Below are positions 43,952 to 52,161 of a DNA stretch of 64,000 nt, piece after piece. The stretch covers positions 2,492,001 to 2,556,000 of the forward strand of contig NZ_CP033365.1 of assembly GCF_013170825.1 (NCBI RefSeq), written 5' to 3'. Source of the DNA: Mesorhizobium sp. NZP2298 (GTDB taxonomy: Bacteria > Pseudomonadota > Alphaproteobacteria > Rhizobiales > Rhizobiaceae). A program made the translations under genes and the position numbers. The stretch's first letter is position 1. Each line of letters starts with the position of its first letter. The notes under the pieces are model-generated. The model did no database searches. It was not told the DNA's origin and worked only from the letters and a program-made list of their open reading frames with translations.

Positions 43952-44848
43952 GTGTCGCGCAACATCGGGCTTGCCCACATCATCCGTCATGATGACGGCA
44001 CCTCGTCAGGTGTCTGGGGCCTCTACACGCTGCAAAGTGCCTTCCAGCCGATCTTCGCCTTCAAGGAAGGCAAGCTGTCGGTTGTCGCCTTCGAAGGGCT
44101 GATCCGGCCGTTCCGTGACGGCGAGGCGCAATCGCCGACGACCTTCTTTTCGACCTGTCCGGCCGCCGACCGCTTGCATATCGAGGCGCTGACCAGGACG
44201 CTGCATCTCCTCAATGCCGGCGCCTGCCTGCCGCGGGAGGCATCGATCTTCGTCAATTTCGATCCGTCCGTGTTCACCGAGCGGACGGTCGCCGACCATG
44301 CCTTGCGTGAAATGCGGCTGGTGCTGCACGAGGCCGGCATCGATCCGGGCCGCGTCGTGTGCGAGGTGACCGAGCAGAGATCGGCATCGCAGGAGACGCT
44401 GCACGGTTTCGTCGCGGCGCTGCGGGGCAACGGTTTTCGCATCGCCGTCGACGATTATGGCGCCGACGATTCCGACATCAACCGTATCAAGGAGTTGAGG
44501 CCCGACATCGTCAAGTTCGATGCCCTCTGGATCACGCAACTGATGGAATCCGGCGCCGGTTTCGCCCTGCTGACCTCCATGGTGAAGAGCTTCGAAGAGC
44601 AAGGCATCCGCACGGTGTTCGAGGGTATCGAAGAGGGCTGGCAACTGGAGCTCGCGGAGAAGTCCGGCGCCTCGATGGTGCAGGGCTTCGTACTGGCGCG
44701 GCCCGAGTTGGCGCCGACGAGTTTCCGTGTTTTCGCAAAAAGCAGTCCTGACCCGATTGCCGCCGCGAGGGATGCGCCCACTGCCCACACCGTCGCCCCA
44801 CGTACAGCGCGATCGACGAAAGCCTTCGGGCGTCGGGTAACGCCATGA
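43952..44848 (+). CDS. stand-alone EAL-domain protein (c-di-GMP phosphodiesterase-like), first of a pair
   Basis: The 298-aa product is one EAL domain with a short tail. The pattern is FEGLIRP, FVNFDPS, CEVTEQ, VDDYGADDSD (in place of DDFGTG), IVKFDALW, FEGIEE and MVQGFVLARP. The metal-binding Glu, Asn, Asp, Lys and Gln positions remain, so activity is possible despite the altered loop 6. No GGDEF or sensory domain is present. It starts with GTG after AGGAACC and overlaps the next EAL gene by 4 bp (ATGA). Confidence 0.86.
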   Translation: MSRNIGLAHIIRHDDGTSSGVWGLYTLQSAFQPIFAFKEGKLSVVAFEGLIRPFRDGEAQSPTTFFSTCPAADRLHIEALTRTLHLLNAGACLPREASIFVNFDPSVFTERTVADHALREMRLVLHEAGIDPGRVVCEVTEQRSASQETLHGFVAALRGNGFRIAVDDYGADDSDINRIKELRPDIVKFDALWITQLMESGAGFALLTSMVKSFEEQGIRTVFEGIEEGWQLELAEKSGASMVQGFVLARPELAPTSFRVFAKSSPDPIAAARDAPTAHTVAPRTARSTKAFGRRVTP

Positions 44849-45693
44849 GGCTCGAGCGGCGGCGCAATGTCGGCGACGCGATCTTCGTCGATGAGGTCGG
44901 CATCGAATACGGCGTCCATGGCGATTTCCGCCTGCGCAGCGCCTACCAGCCGATTTTCGCGCCGCTCGGCGGCACGCTGCACGCGGTGGCGGTCGAAGGG
45001 CTGATCGAGCCGCACCGTGGCGGCCGGGCAGGGTCGCCGCGGGCGTTCTTCGAGAGCATCGCGATGTCGGACCGGCTGTTTGTCGAAACCATGTGCCGGG
45101 TTCTGCATCTCAGGAATTTCCAAAACATCGGCGTCGACGGGCTCGATCTGTTCTTCAACTACAATCCGATGGTCAACGACCATCCCGGGCGGGCGCTGGC
45201 CGAGATCCGGCTGATGAGCCGGCATCTCGGCGAGTTCGGCCTCGCCCCCGGTATGCTGGTCTGCGAAATCACCGAACAGGCGGCGGACGACGCGCTTCTC
45301 GCTCGGCTGGTGCGCGAAATGCGGCGCGACGGCATCCGCATCGCCATCGACGATTTCGGCACCGGCCACTCGACCGAGGAGCGGGTGAGCCTGCTCCAGC
45401 CCGATATCGTGAAGATCGATGGCGGTTGGTTTGGAGAGTTCTGTCGCCACGCCGCCGCCGAACGGTTCTTCAGGCCGCTGGTGTCCAGCCTGCACGATCG
45501 CGGTGCCAGGGTGCTGGTTGAAGGCATCGAGCAGCCCACCCATCTGCGCGTCGCGCTCGACGGTGGCGTCGACCTGCTGCAGGGTTTTCTTCTGGCCCGG
45601 CCGGCGCTGGCCGGCACTATCTTCGACGAAAAGCCGATCGCCATCGATGCGCTGCTGGGCAAGGAGAACAATGTCGTGCCGCTGTTCGGTTAG
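44845..45693 (+). CDS. stand-alone EAL-domain protein, second of a pair
   Basis: The 282-aa product is a paralogue of the upstream gene with a fuller motif set: VEGLIEP, FFNYNPM, CEITEQ, IDDFGTGHST, IVKIDGGW, VEGIEQ and LLQGFLLARP. It is therefore the better candidate for an active c-di-GMP phosphodiesterase. The 4-bp ATGA overlap means coupled translation, so the two probably act together. Its TAG stop is the first triplet of a palindromic repeat. Confidence 0.87.
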   Translation: MRLERRRNVGDAIFVDEVGIEYGVHGDFRLRSAYQPIFAPLGGTLHAVAVEGLIEPHRGGRAGSPRAFFESIAMSDRLFVETMCRVLHLRNFQNIGVDGLDLFFNYNPMVNDHPGRALAEIRLMSRHLGEFGLAPGMLVCEITEQAADDALLARLVREMRRDGIRIAIDDFGTGHSTEERVSLLQPDIVKIDGGWFGEFCRHAAAERFFRPLVSSLHDRGARVLVEGIEQPTHLRVALDGGVDLLQGFLLARPALAGTIFDEKPIAIDALLGKENNVVPLFG

Positions 45694-45743
45694 GGCATGC
45701 CGATATTCAGGTGATGCCGGCCTGATCTGAATCTCGACATGCG
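45691..45743. repeat. short palindromic repeat starting at the EAL gene stop codon
   Basis: GCATGCCGATATTCAG and CTGAATCTCGACATGC pair across GTGATGCCGGCCTGAT. The left arm begins TAGGG, and that TAG is the stop of the preceding gene. This is the short form of the element at 36522-36688. Confidence 0.7.
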
Positions 45744-45858
45744 CTTGAGCGAGCACTTTCACATATCAGCGCCGCTGATGGTCGCGCCAAAACAAATCAT
45801 TGGTTGAAGGCGCGGCGGCTGCGATAATCGCCTGGTCAAGGCAGTTCCGGGATCGTCC

Positions 45859-46467
45859 ATGATACTCTACAGCATGATCGACAGCGGCAATTGCTACAAG
45901 CCGCGTCTGCTGATGGCCAAGCTTGGCCTCGCCTTCACCACGATCGAGGTGAGTTCGCATACCGGCGACACGCGAAAGGCCGGCTTCGTCGCCAAGAACC
46001 CCAACGCGATGGTGCCGCTGCTCGAACTCGACGACGGCCGCCGGCTGGCCGAATCCAACGCCATCCTGCTCTATCTCTCCGAAGGCACGCGCTTCCTGCC
46101 GGCGGACAGATACGAGCGCGGGCTCGCCTATCAATGGCTGTTCTTCGAGCAATACAGCCACGAGCCCTACATTGCCGTGCGCAAGGCGCTGCTGACCTTT
46201 CCAGAGCGCGCCAGGGATGCCACGCCCGAGCGGCTGGCCGTGACGCTGGAGCGCGGCAACAAGGCACTGGGCGTGATGAACAAGTATCTGGAGAACAACG
46301 CCTTCTTCGCCGGCAACGCCTTCAGCGTCGCCGACATCGCGCTCTATGCCTACACGCATACGGCCGAGCAGGGCGGCTTCCAGCTCGACGCTTATCCGGC
46401 TGTTATGGCCTGGCTTGGCCGCGTCGAGGCGGATCCGGGGCATGTGCCGATCGAGTGGGTGGGTTAG
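45859..46467 (+). CDS. glutathione S-transferase family protein
   Basis: The 202-aa product has the N-terminal thioredoxin-like domain (SMIDSGNCYKPRLLMAKLGL with a Ser/Cys in the active region, NPNAMVPLLELDDGRRLAESNAILLYL) and an all-helical C-terminal domain with the FSVADIALYAYTH folding motif near residue 155. Members conjugate glutathione or act in stress protection. The substrate is unknown. A strong terminator follows. Confidence 0.9.
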   Translation: MILYSMIDSGNCYKPRLLMAKLGLAFTTIEVSSHTGDTRKAGFVAKNPNAMVPLLELDDGRRLAESNAILLYLSEGTRFLPADRYERGLAYQWLFFEQYSHEPYIAVRKALLTFPERARDATPERLAVTLERGNKALGVMNKYLENNAFFAGNAFSVADIALYAYTHTAEQGGFQLDAYPAVMAWLGRVEADPGHVPIEWVG

Positions 46468-46489
46468 GGCTGTGGTCCAGACAAACAAA

Positions 46490-46512
46490 AAGGCGGGATA
46501 AATCCCGCCTTC
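46490..46512 (+). terminator. hairpin terminator of the GST gene
   Basis: AAGGCGGGA and TCCCGCCTT form a 9-bp stem around TAAA, 22 bp after the stop. The T tract is short. Confidence 0.75.
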
Positions 46513-46676
46513 CCATCCTCGGTAGCCTGATTGGGAGCGTCCGGTCCGGGCTGGCAGCTATCTGCTGATCCGGCTTGTCGGGTCTTTCCGCTCCAGCGCG
46601 CTTCTCGCGCGACTGTCAGTACATCCGTGACTTGCCGCGCGCCCCGAACTCTCGTCCGGCGCGCGCTATCGCAAAA

Positions 46677-46889
46677 TCAGGCTGCCTTGCTCAGAGATCC
46701 AGCGGACGACTTGCCAGTGCGGCGGTCCTGCTCGATCTCGAAGTTGATCTTCTGGCCTTCGACCAGGGTCGACAGTCCAGCGCGCTCGACAGCGGAGATG
46801 TGGACGAAAACGTCCGCGCCGCCCGCGTCAGGCTGGATGAAGCCGAAGCCCTTGGTGGCGTTGAACCACTTGACCGTTCCAGTTGCCAT
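46677..46889 (-). CDS. cold-shock protein (CspA family)
   Basis: The 70-aa product is a single cold-shock domain with both RNA-binding motifs, KGFGFIQ (RNP1, about residue 13) and DVFVHISA (RNP2, about residue 27). It binds single-stranded nucleic acid and melts RNA structure. A good promoter lies about 136-164 bp upstream, leaving a long leader as is usual for csp genes. A GC-rich inverted repeat without T tract lies just after the stop. Confidence 0.95.
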   Translation of the reverse strand: MATGTVKWFNATKGFGFIQPDAGGADVFVHISAVERAGLSTLVEGQKINFEIEQDRRTGKSSAGSLSKAA

Positions 46890-47024
46890 AAAAATAGTCC
46901 TTGCATTTGCTTTGGTTTGACCAGACCGAAGTCCAGCCGGTGTGCATCGAGATTTTGGAGATAGACGTCAGCAAACGCGAAGATCGCGAGGCCCGGATCG
47001 ATCGGCCGAAATATCAATGGGACT

Positions 47025-47053
47025 GATATAGGCTGCTTTCGCACGAAAAACAA
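47025..47053 (-). promoter_or_regulatory. sigma-70-type promoter of the csp gene
   Basis: On the minus strand TTGTTT (47053-47048), 17 bp, and TATATC (47030-47025) form a near-consensus pair. The implied transcript has a 5' UTR of about 130 nt. Confidence 0.6.
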
Positions 47054-47163
47054 GACTGTGTGAGAAAGCCGTGATTGCGGGACTGCCCAACGGCCGCCCC
47101 AATCTGGTGAAACCGTTGCCACAAATCGCGCTGTCCTTGGGTAGCGGATCAGGGGAGAGGACC

Positions 47164-47490
47164 ATGAAAACCATTCTGATTGCCGCCTGCCTGACGCTGG
47201 TGGCCGCCGAGGCGCAGGCGATCTCGCGCTACGACCCGACGCATATGAGCTGCGGCAAGGTGCAGTCGACGATCGCGCGCCAGGGCGCGGTCATCCTGCG
47301 CTACCAGTCGAAGCGCGTGCCGGGGCTGCCGCTCTACGACCGCTATGTGCAGAGCCAGCAGTTCTGCACCATGGGCGAGGTGAGGACGCGGGCCTATGTG
47401 CCGAGCGCCGACACCAAGTCCTGCCCGGTCTACAACTGCAAGCGTCCGGACAATGACCATTTCCGCCGCCGCTTCCTGCGCCGTCACTAG
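47164..47490 (+). CDS. small secreted protein of unknown function
   Basis: The 108-aa product has a signal peptide (MKTILIAACLTLVAAEAQA). The basic mature part has four cysteines (MSCGK, QFCTMG, KSCPVYNCK) and an Arg/His-rich tail. GGGGAGAGG precedes the ATG strongly. Arrangement and charge suggest a periplasmic, disulfide-bonded protein. No family was recognised. The stop codon TAG is part of a perfect 16-bp palindrome arm, the start of a repeat. Confidence 0.75.
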   Translation: MKTILIAACLTLVAAEAQAISRYDPTHMSCGKVQSTIARQGAVILRYQSKRVPGLPLYDRYVQSQQFCTMGEVRTRAYVPSADTKSCPVYNCKRPDNDHFRRRFLRRH

Positions 47491-47592
47491 AGCGTTTCGC
47501 CGTTTCACGGATACGGCGAAACGCTCTATCTCTTTGTTTTTGATGCATTTCCGGACGGAAAACCGCTCACACTTTTCCTGGAATTGCTCTAA
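47488..47592. repeat. composite rhizobial repeat beginning in the stop codon of the preceding gene
   Basis: TAGAGCGTTTCGCCGT (47488-47503) and its exact complement ACGGCGAAACGCTCTA pair across a nine-base loop. Next come T-rich sequence and a second palindromic half, GCATTTCCGGACGGAAAACC ... TTTTCCTGGAATTGCTCT. Elements of this kind are widespread in rhizobia. Partial copies are at 33651-33690 and 49893-49921. Confidence 0.75.
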
Positions 47593-47662
47593 GGTGTGCT
47601 GATGTTCAGGTGATGCCGGCCGCGAACGATGTCGGCCCTGCCTGACCTGATCACAACACACC
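47593..47662. repeat. palindromic repeat of the GATGTTCAGGTGATGCCGGCC family
   Basis: GGTGTGCTGATGTTCAGG at the left and CCTGATCACAACACACC at the right form imperfect arms, with GCCGGCC / GGCCCTG inside. It directly follows the composite repeat and fills the gap to the ogt stop. Confidence 0.65.
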
Positions 47663-47678
47663 TCAAGACCAAGGCCCT

Positions 47679-48248
47679 CTAGAACCCGAAGGACACTTGC
47701 GCCGGAGGCGGCGGGCCGACGCGCACGCCTTCCATGGCCAGCATCTTCTCCTTGGTGACCGAGCCGCCGGGCGCGGAGAAGCCGCCGATCTTGCCGCCGG
47801 CCGCAAGGATGCGGTGGCAAGGAATGACCAGGGGCACCGGATTGGCGCCAAGGGCGGCACCCGTTTCGCGCGGCAGGCCGGCATGGCCGGCGCGCTTGGC
47901 CAGTTCGCCATAGGTGGTGGTCTCGCCATAGCTGAGTTTGCGTGCCGCGTCGTAGATGGCGAGACGGAACTCGTCGACGCCGTCGAGATCGACCGGGACG
48001 CCGGAGAAATCGACGTCCTCGCCGGCGGCGTAAGCCTTGATCGAGGCGATCAGGTCGATCACCCATGACGGCTGGGCGGTGGAGGCGGAAACGCCGGCAT
48101 GGCGCATCAGCCGCCGCTCCACTGCTTCGCGGCTGCGTTCGGGCAGGCAGAGCCGGATCAGGCCCTTTTCGCTCCAGGCGATGCCCATGAAACCGATCAC
48201 TGTTTCTAACACTGCGTGGCCGGCTGTGATCGAAGATGTCGTTTCCAT
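47679..48248 (-). CDS. ogt: methylated-DNA-protein-cysteine S-methyltransferase
   Basis: The 189-aa product has the suicide-acceptor motif LVIPCHRILAAGGKIGGFS (active-site Cys at about residue 140) and the LSYGETTTYGELAKRAG helix-turn-helix region (about 110). It repairs O6-methylguanine by accepting the alkyl group itself. The N-terminal domain is of the short Ogt type, without an Ada AraC module. AAGGAG precedes the ATG at 48248. Confidence 0.93.
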   Translation of the reverse strand: METTSSITAGHAVLETVIGFMGIAWSEKGLIRLCLPERSREAVERRLMRHAGVSASTAQPSWVIDLIASIKAYAAGEDVDFSGVPVDLDGVDEFRLAIYDAARKLSYGETTTYGELAKRAGHAGLPRETGAALGANPVPLVIPCHRILAAGGKIGGFSAPGGSVTKEKMLAMEGVRVGPPPPAQVSFGF

Positions 48249-48429
48249 GATGCGCTCCTTTCCGCAAAGCCGCGAAATCCGGGATTCCATCCAGTACATA
48301 TCAGGAACAATATGGCATCGCCGCCCGCGTCCCGCCACCCGAAAACCACCAGATGGCCCCGATTGCCCCCCAGGAATCGCTGGTGTAAGGGAAATCTTAA
48401 CGACCCGACAAACCGGACCAGAGCGCGGC

Positions 48430-49401
48430 TTGCCAGCAAAACATACCCTTATAGCGATCGGCGTGATCATGGCGGCGGCCGGCATGAGCGGCTGCACCTC
48501 GACCTCGCAGATGAAAGCCGCGCCGTCCCTGACCGAGACCGCGACTGTCGCTGGTACCGATGCCGGCTTCACCATACCGCTGCCGGACACCGTTTCGGTG
48601 CTGCCGCAATCCTCCGGCATTGCCCCCGTCCAGACCGCCGAACTGACGCCTGGCGCCGTCATTTCGGAAGGTGAGGCAGCAGTCGCGCCAGCCAGCCAGC
48701 CGGCGACCGCGGCCTTTGCCGGCGCGACGCCGACGGCTCCGGCCGTGCCCGCCATCATGATCGCCAGCCCCAGTGCCTGGCAGGCGCCGCCGCCCTCCAA
48801 GGCAGGCCAGCCGGTGAGCGCAACTCAGCCCGTGATCAAGTCCGCCGAGACCTATACGACAGCCGGCATCGTCATGCCGGCAGTCGCTGGCGGCCAGAAG
48901 GCCATGCCCGGCGTGCAGCAGGTGGCCTATGTCGTGCCGCAGAACCCGGCTTCCCTCGTGCAGTTCCCGTCGGCGCCGCTCAGCCCTGCCGCCCCGGAAG
49001 AGCACACAGGCATGCGCGGCGATGTCGACCGGCTGATCGTCAAATACGCTGCCCTTTACCAGGTGCCGGTGGATCTGGTGCGCCATGTCGTCAACCGCGA
49101 AAGCACCTTCAATCCCAAGGCCTACAATAATGGCCATTGGGGACTGATGCAGATCAAGCACGCGACGGCGCGCGGCATGGGCTATGACGGGCCGGCCAAG
49201 GGCCTGTTCGACGCCGAGACCAATCTCAAATACGCGGTCAAGTATCTGCGTGGCGCCTGGCTGGTGGCGGACGGCAACGCCAAGAAGGCCGACTGGCTCT
49301 ACCAGACCGGCTATTATTTCGACGCCAAGCGCAAGGGCCTGCTCGAGGCGACCGGCCTCGGCGTCGATCGCAAGCGGCGCCGCCTGCAGCCCGACGCCTG
49401 A
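48430..49401 (+). CDS. lytic transglycosylase (SLT domain) lipoprotein
   Basis: The product of about 323 aa begins with a lipoprotein signal (KHTLIAIGVIMAAAGMSGC, lipobox MSGC). A long Ala/Pro/Thr-rich linker (to about residue 195) and a C-terminal SLT domain follow. The catalytic Glu lies in HVVNRESTFNPKAYNNGHWGLMQI (about 216), then YLRGAWLVADGN. It cleaves peptidoglycan in the periplasm. The start is uncertain: a TTG at 48430 gives a complete signal with a positive charge, whereas later ATGs would truncate it. It is divergent from ogt. Confidence 0.85.
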   Translation: MPAKHTLIAIGVIMAAAGMSGCTSTSQMKAAPSLTETATVAGTDAGFTIPLPDTVSVLPQSSGIAPVQTAELTPGAVISEGEAAVAPASQPATAAFAGATPTAPAVPAIMIASPSAWQAPPPSKAGQPVSATQPVIKSAETYTTAGIVMPAVAGGQKAMPGVQQVAYVVPQNPASLVQFPSAPLSPAAPEEHTGMRGDVDRLIVKYAALYQVPVDLVRHVVNRESTFNPKAYNNGHWGLMQIKHATARGMGYDGPAKGLFDAETNLKYAVKYLRGAWLVADGNAKKADWLYQTGYYFDAKRKGLLEATGLGVDRKRRRLQPDA

Positions 49402-49406
49402 GCGCG

Positions 49407-49895
49407 ATGCCCGAACCGCGCCCGCCGGCTCTCAACGACATCCGGCTGCGCAAGATCCTCGACGAGACGCTCGTTGCACCGCACTGGCCGGAAGGCTTTA
49501 CCATGCGTTGCTTCGAGCCCGGAGACGCGCCGCCCCTGCATGCGCTGCTGAGCGAAGTGTTCGACGACGGCGCCGACGGCCCGTTCGACGAATGGTGGCC
49601 GCGCATCTCCGGCGACCCCGAATTCGACCCGGCGCTGTGTTTCCTCGTCATCGACGCCAAGGGCCGGCTGGCGGCGGCGGCACTGTGCTGGACGTCGGCC
49701 TTCGTCAAGGACCTCGCCGTTCATCCCGAGGCGCGCGGCAAGGGCATCGGCGAAGCGCTGATGTGGCATGCCTTTGCCAGCTTTCGCGACCGGGGCGCTG
49801 ACCGTGTCGACCTGAAGACCAATACGGTCGAGAATCCCGCCGCCGTACGGCTCTACGAGCGGCTGGGGATGACGCCGGTCGCCTGGGAAGGCTAG
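49407..49895 (+). CDS. GNAT family N-acetyltransferase
   Basis: The 162-aa product has a GNAT domain with the acetyl-CoA loop VHPEARGKGIGEALMWHAF (about residue 107) and a C-terminal NPAAVRLYERLGMTPV. It starts 5 bp after the transglycosylase stop, so the two are probably cotranscribed. The acceptor is unknown. Confidence 0.87.
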   Translation: MPEPRPPALNDIRLRKILDETLVAPHWPEGFTMRCFEPGDAPPLHALLSEVFDDGADGPFDEWWPRISGDPEFDPALCFLVIDAKGRLAAAALCWTSAFVKDLAVHPEARGKGIGEALMWHAFASFRDRGADRVDLKTNTVENPAAVRLYERLGMTPVAWEG

Positions 49896-49921
49896 ATTCA
49901 CGCTTTTTCTGGAATTGCTCC
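49893..49921. repeat. truncated copy of the TTTTTCTGGAATTGCTC rhizobial repeat end
   Basis: TTCACGCTTTTTCTGGAATTGCTC matches the right end of the element at 47488-47592. It begins at the TAG stop of the GNAT gene. Confidence 0.5.
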
Positions 49922-50120
49922 GGGGACCGATCGCTTCCTGTCGATTGGTGCCGGCCGATTCTCCGCCGCCGAGCGGAAAACCCAGTGCTCTGTGAACTGC
50001 TTCACGGAGGCGGCCGCCTGCCCATGCTAATGAAGCGTCATGACGCCATTCGGCTGATCCGGGATCGTCGATCAGCTGGGCACAGGAGGAGGCCGCACCG
50101 GCATGTGTCGGCCCTTCCAC

Positions 50121-50153
50121 GGCAGGTCCCGGCGCGGGGTTCCGGGGCCTGCC
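50121..50153. repeat. GC-rich hairpin between convergent genes
   Basis: GGCAGGTCCCGG and CCGGGGCCTGCC form a 12-bp stem (one G-T pair) around nine bases. No T tract follows. It may limit read-through between the GNAT gene and the convergent small gene; the rest of this gap (49922-50169) holds nothing I could identify. Confidence 0.4.
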
Positions 50154-50169
50154 GTCCTGCGCGATCTCT

Positions 50170-50508
50170 CTAGATATCCGGCGCGTTGCCGATCTTCTTC
50201 TTGAGCTCCAGCGCCCAGGCGCGGCCCTCATCGCCGCCCCACAGCAGCCAGGCGATGTGGCCGGCTGACGGGTTGTCCTCATTGCCGTAGTTTTTCCCGC
50301 GCTTGTCGACCTCGTGGCGCGCGAAATAGCTGACCATGCGGCGGATGGTGGACGGCGCGAGCTTCTCGCGGTTCTTCAGTTCGGTCGCCCGCGCGACGCC
50401 GATCTCGGTGCCGCCACGGCCGAACCGCTCGCGCAGCCTGAGCCCCTTGGCGGCGTTGTCGGCCACCACTTGCGGGCAGCGCAGGTCGATCTCGTCGGCG
50501 TCGTGCAT
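50170..50508 (-). CDS. small conserved hypothetical protein with a phage-protein-like AWLLWGG motif
   Basis: The 112-aa product is basic and helical. Its C-terminal GHIAWLLWGGDEGRAWA (about residue 83) recalls a motif seen in phage head-protease and related proteins, where a similar W-WGG segment follows a Lys/Arg-rich helix (here APSTIRRMVSYFARHEVDKR). No other phage gene is nearby, so it probably has a resident role. GGGGAGAAG precedes the ATG. Function unknown. Confidence 0.7.
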   Translation of the reverse strand: MHDADEIDLRCPQVVADNAAKGLRLRERFGRGGTEIGVARATELKNREKLAPSTIRRMVSYFARHEVDKRGKNYGNEDNPSAGHIAWLLWGGDEGRAWALELKKKIGNAPDI

Positions 50509-50668
50509 TCTTCTCCCCAGTCCCGCAAGCCCTAGCCGATGGAGGCAATGCGGGAAAGGCGGAGGGGTTCCAACACGTGAAAGAAACTATCCACCAAGGT
50601 GGCACATCGCATCTTGCCCGAGATGGCTTGACGGTTAAGCTGCGGTCTCGACCGAAACAGGAGGAAAC

Positions 50669-51091
50669 ATGATGCGGCTTCTGCTCTCCAGCCTTGCCAC
50701 CCTGGTCCTTGCGGCCCCGCTCCTTGCCGGCGCCGCGCGCGCCGCCGACTGCGCCAATGCCCAGGACCAGGCGACGATGGACCAATGCGCCGGCAAGGAT
50801 TTCGATGCGGCCGACAAGAAACTCAACGAGGCCTACAAGCAGATCATGGGCCGGCTGAAGGACAATGCGCCGTCGAAGAAATTGCTGGTCGACGCGCAAC
50901 GCGCCTGGGTCGCCTTCCGCAATTCCGAATGTGCCTTCCAGGGCGGACCGCGCGAAACCGCCGGCAGCGTCTATCCCATGGTCGTCGCCAACTGCCAGGC
51001 GGGGCTCACCGAGAACCGGCTGAAGGAGCTCCAGAGCTATCTCCATTGTGAGGAAGGCGACCTGGACTGCCCGGTGCCGGCGGCGCAGTAG
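50669..51091 (+). CDS. lysozyme inhibitor LprI / DUF1311 family periplasmic protein
   Basis: The 140-aa product has a signal peptide (LLSSLATLVLAAPLLAGAARA). The DUF1311 pattern follows: DCANAQDQATMDQCAGKDFDAADKKLNEAY, AQRAWVAFRNSECAF, and a C-terminal ENRLKELQSYL with paired cysteines. By family the protein may bind lysozyme or protect the cell wall. CAGGAGGAAAC gives an excellent ribosome site for the ATG at 50669. Confidence 0.88.
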   Translation: MMRLLLSSLATLVLAAPLLAGAARAADCANAQDQATMDQCAGKDFDAADKKLNEAYKQIMGRLKDNAPSKKLLVDAQRAWVAFRNSECAFQGGPRETAGSVYPMVVANCQAGLTENRLKELQSYLHCEEGDLDCPVPAAQ

Positions 51092-51229
51092 CCATCATCC
51101 GCTCTTTCCGGGGTTTGGCGATCGTCTCCGCAAGCCGCGCAAGAATGTCGGAACCGATCGCGGCCAGACGTCCTTGGGTCGCACAGCAACCGCGCCGGGA
51201 CGCCGGCGCGCGGACCCAAGGAGCCGATC

Positions 51230-51973
51230 ATGATCACCTTTCCCAACGAATCCGCCAGATACCGCACCGCACGCGAAAAGCTCCTGAAGAAGGAAATCGA
51301 GTTGCGCCGAGCCATGGAAGCGGTGGCCGAGGCACGGCGTGCGCTGCCGCTGGGCGGGCTGGTCCGCCAGGACTATGTCTTCGATGCGCTCGATGCCGGT
51401 GGCAGGCCGGCGAAGATGAAACTGTCGGAGCTGTTCGCGCCCGGCAGGGATTCGCTCATCCTGTACAACATGATGTTTCCGCGCCATCCGCGGGAAACGC
51501 GCGATGTGGCGATATCAGGCGGGACGGCCAGGCTCGCCCGGCCGGACCAGCCATGCCCGTCCTGCACGGCGCTGCTCGACCAGTTCGACGGCGCGGTCGG
51601 GCATCTCGAAGCGGCCGGCTTCAACTTCGCCGTGGTGGCGAAAACCGCGCTCGAAAACCTCGTCACGCTCGGCCGCGATCGCGGCTGGCGCAACATGCGG
51701 CTGGTGTCGTCGGCCGCCAACAGCTTCAAACGTGACTACAATGCCGAGGATGCCGACGGCGCGCAGATGCCGCTGCTGTCGGTGTTTCACCGCGATGGTG
51801 ACGGCATCAGGCACTTCTGGTCGTCGGAGCTCGGCTTCGCGCCGGCGGAACCCGGCCAGGACCCGCGCGCCATCGGCACCTGCGAGATCCTGTGGAACCT
51901 GATGGATTTCACGCCGGAGGGCAGGCCCGATTGGAATGAGCAGCTGCAGTATGGGGAGGCCTGCTGCCATTGA
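51230..51973 (+). CDS. DUF899 family thioredoxin-like protein
   Basis: The 247-aa product has a helical N-terminus (ARYRTAREKLLKKEIELRRAMEAVAEARRALP). A thioredoxin-like domain follows with SLILYNMMF, the CPSCTALLDQFDGAVGHLEAAG motif (about residue 108) and late HFWSSELGF and LWNLMDFTPEGR. DUF899 proteins are common soil-bacterial proteins of unknown reaction, perhaps peroxidase- or oxidoreductase-like. It stands alone. Confidence 0.88.
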   Translation: MITFPNESARYRTAREKLLKKEIELRRAMEAVAEARRALPLGGLVRQDYVFDALDAGGRPAKMKLSELFAPGRDSLILYNMMFPRHPRETRDVAISGGTARLARPDQPCPSCTALLDQFDGAVGHLEAAGFNFAVVAKTALENLVTLGRDRGWRNMRLVSSAANSFKRDYNAEDADGAQMPLLSVFHRDGDGIRHFWSSELGFAPAEPGQDPRAIGTCEILWNLMDFTPEGRPDWNEQLQYGEACCH

Positions 51974-51987
51974 GGGTGGTGCGGCCT

Positions 51988-52013
51988 CCCTTCTCCCACA
52001 AGGGGAGAAGGGG
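51988..52013. repeat. CCCTTCTCCC palindrome (rhizobial hairpin repeat)
   Basis: CCCTTCTCCC and GGGGAGAAGGG pair across ACAA. Similar hairpins are at 53755-53778 and 59137-59163. Confidence 0.65.
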
Positions 52014-52098
52014 TTCTTCCCTGCTCGCCTTGCGCACGGTTTCCGCACCATTGATCGTGCGCTTCACATCGCCGGTGAAGCTCCCGCTCAAGTCGGCC

Positions 52099-52123
52099 GG
52101 AACATAGGAAGATGCGCTGCATT
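52099..52123 (+). promoter_or_regulatory. candidate EcfG (general stress) promoter before the YihY/BrkB gene
   Basis: GGAAC (52099-52103), 16 bp, then CATT (52120-52123) fits the alphaproteobacterial EcfG/RpoE2 consensus GGAAC-N16/17-CGTT with one mismatch. Confidence 0.4.
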
Positions 52124-52161
52124 GATAGTAGACGGTTTGCGACCTCCTTCACGGATTCGAA

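Noticed and set aside
43952..44848. Calling the first EAL protein degenerate.
   Set aside because: Only the loop-6 sequence is altered; the Glu, Asn, Asp, Lys and Gln positions of the active site are still present, so inactivity is not supported.
50170..50508. A prophage remnant around the AWLLWGG protein.
   Set aside because: No integrase, terminase, capsid, attachment site or composition shift is nearby.
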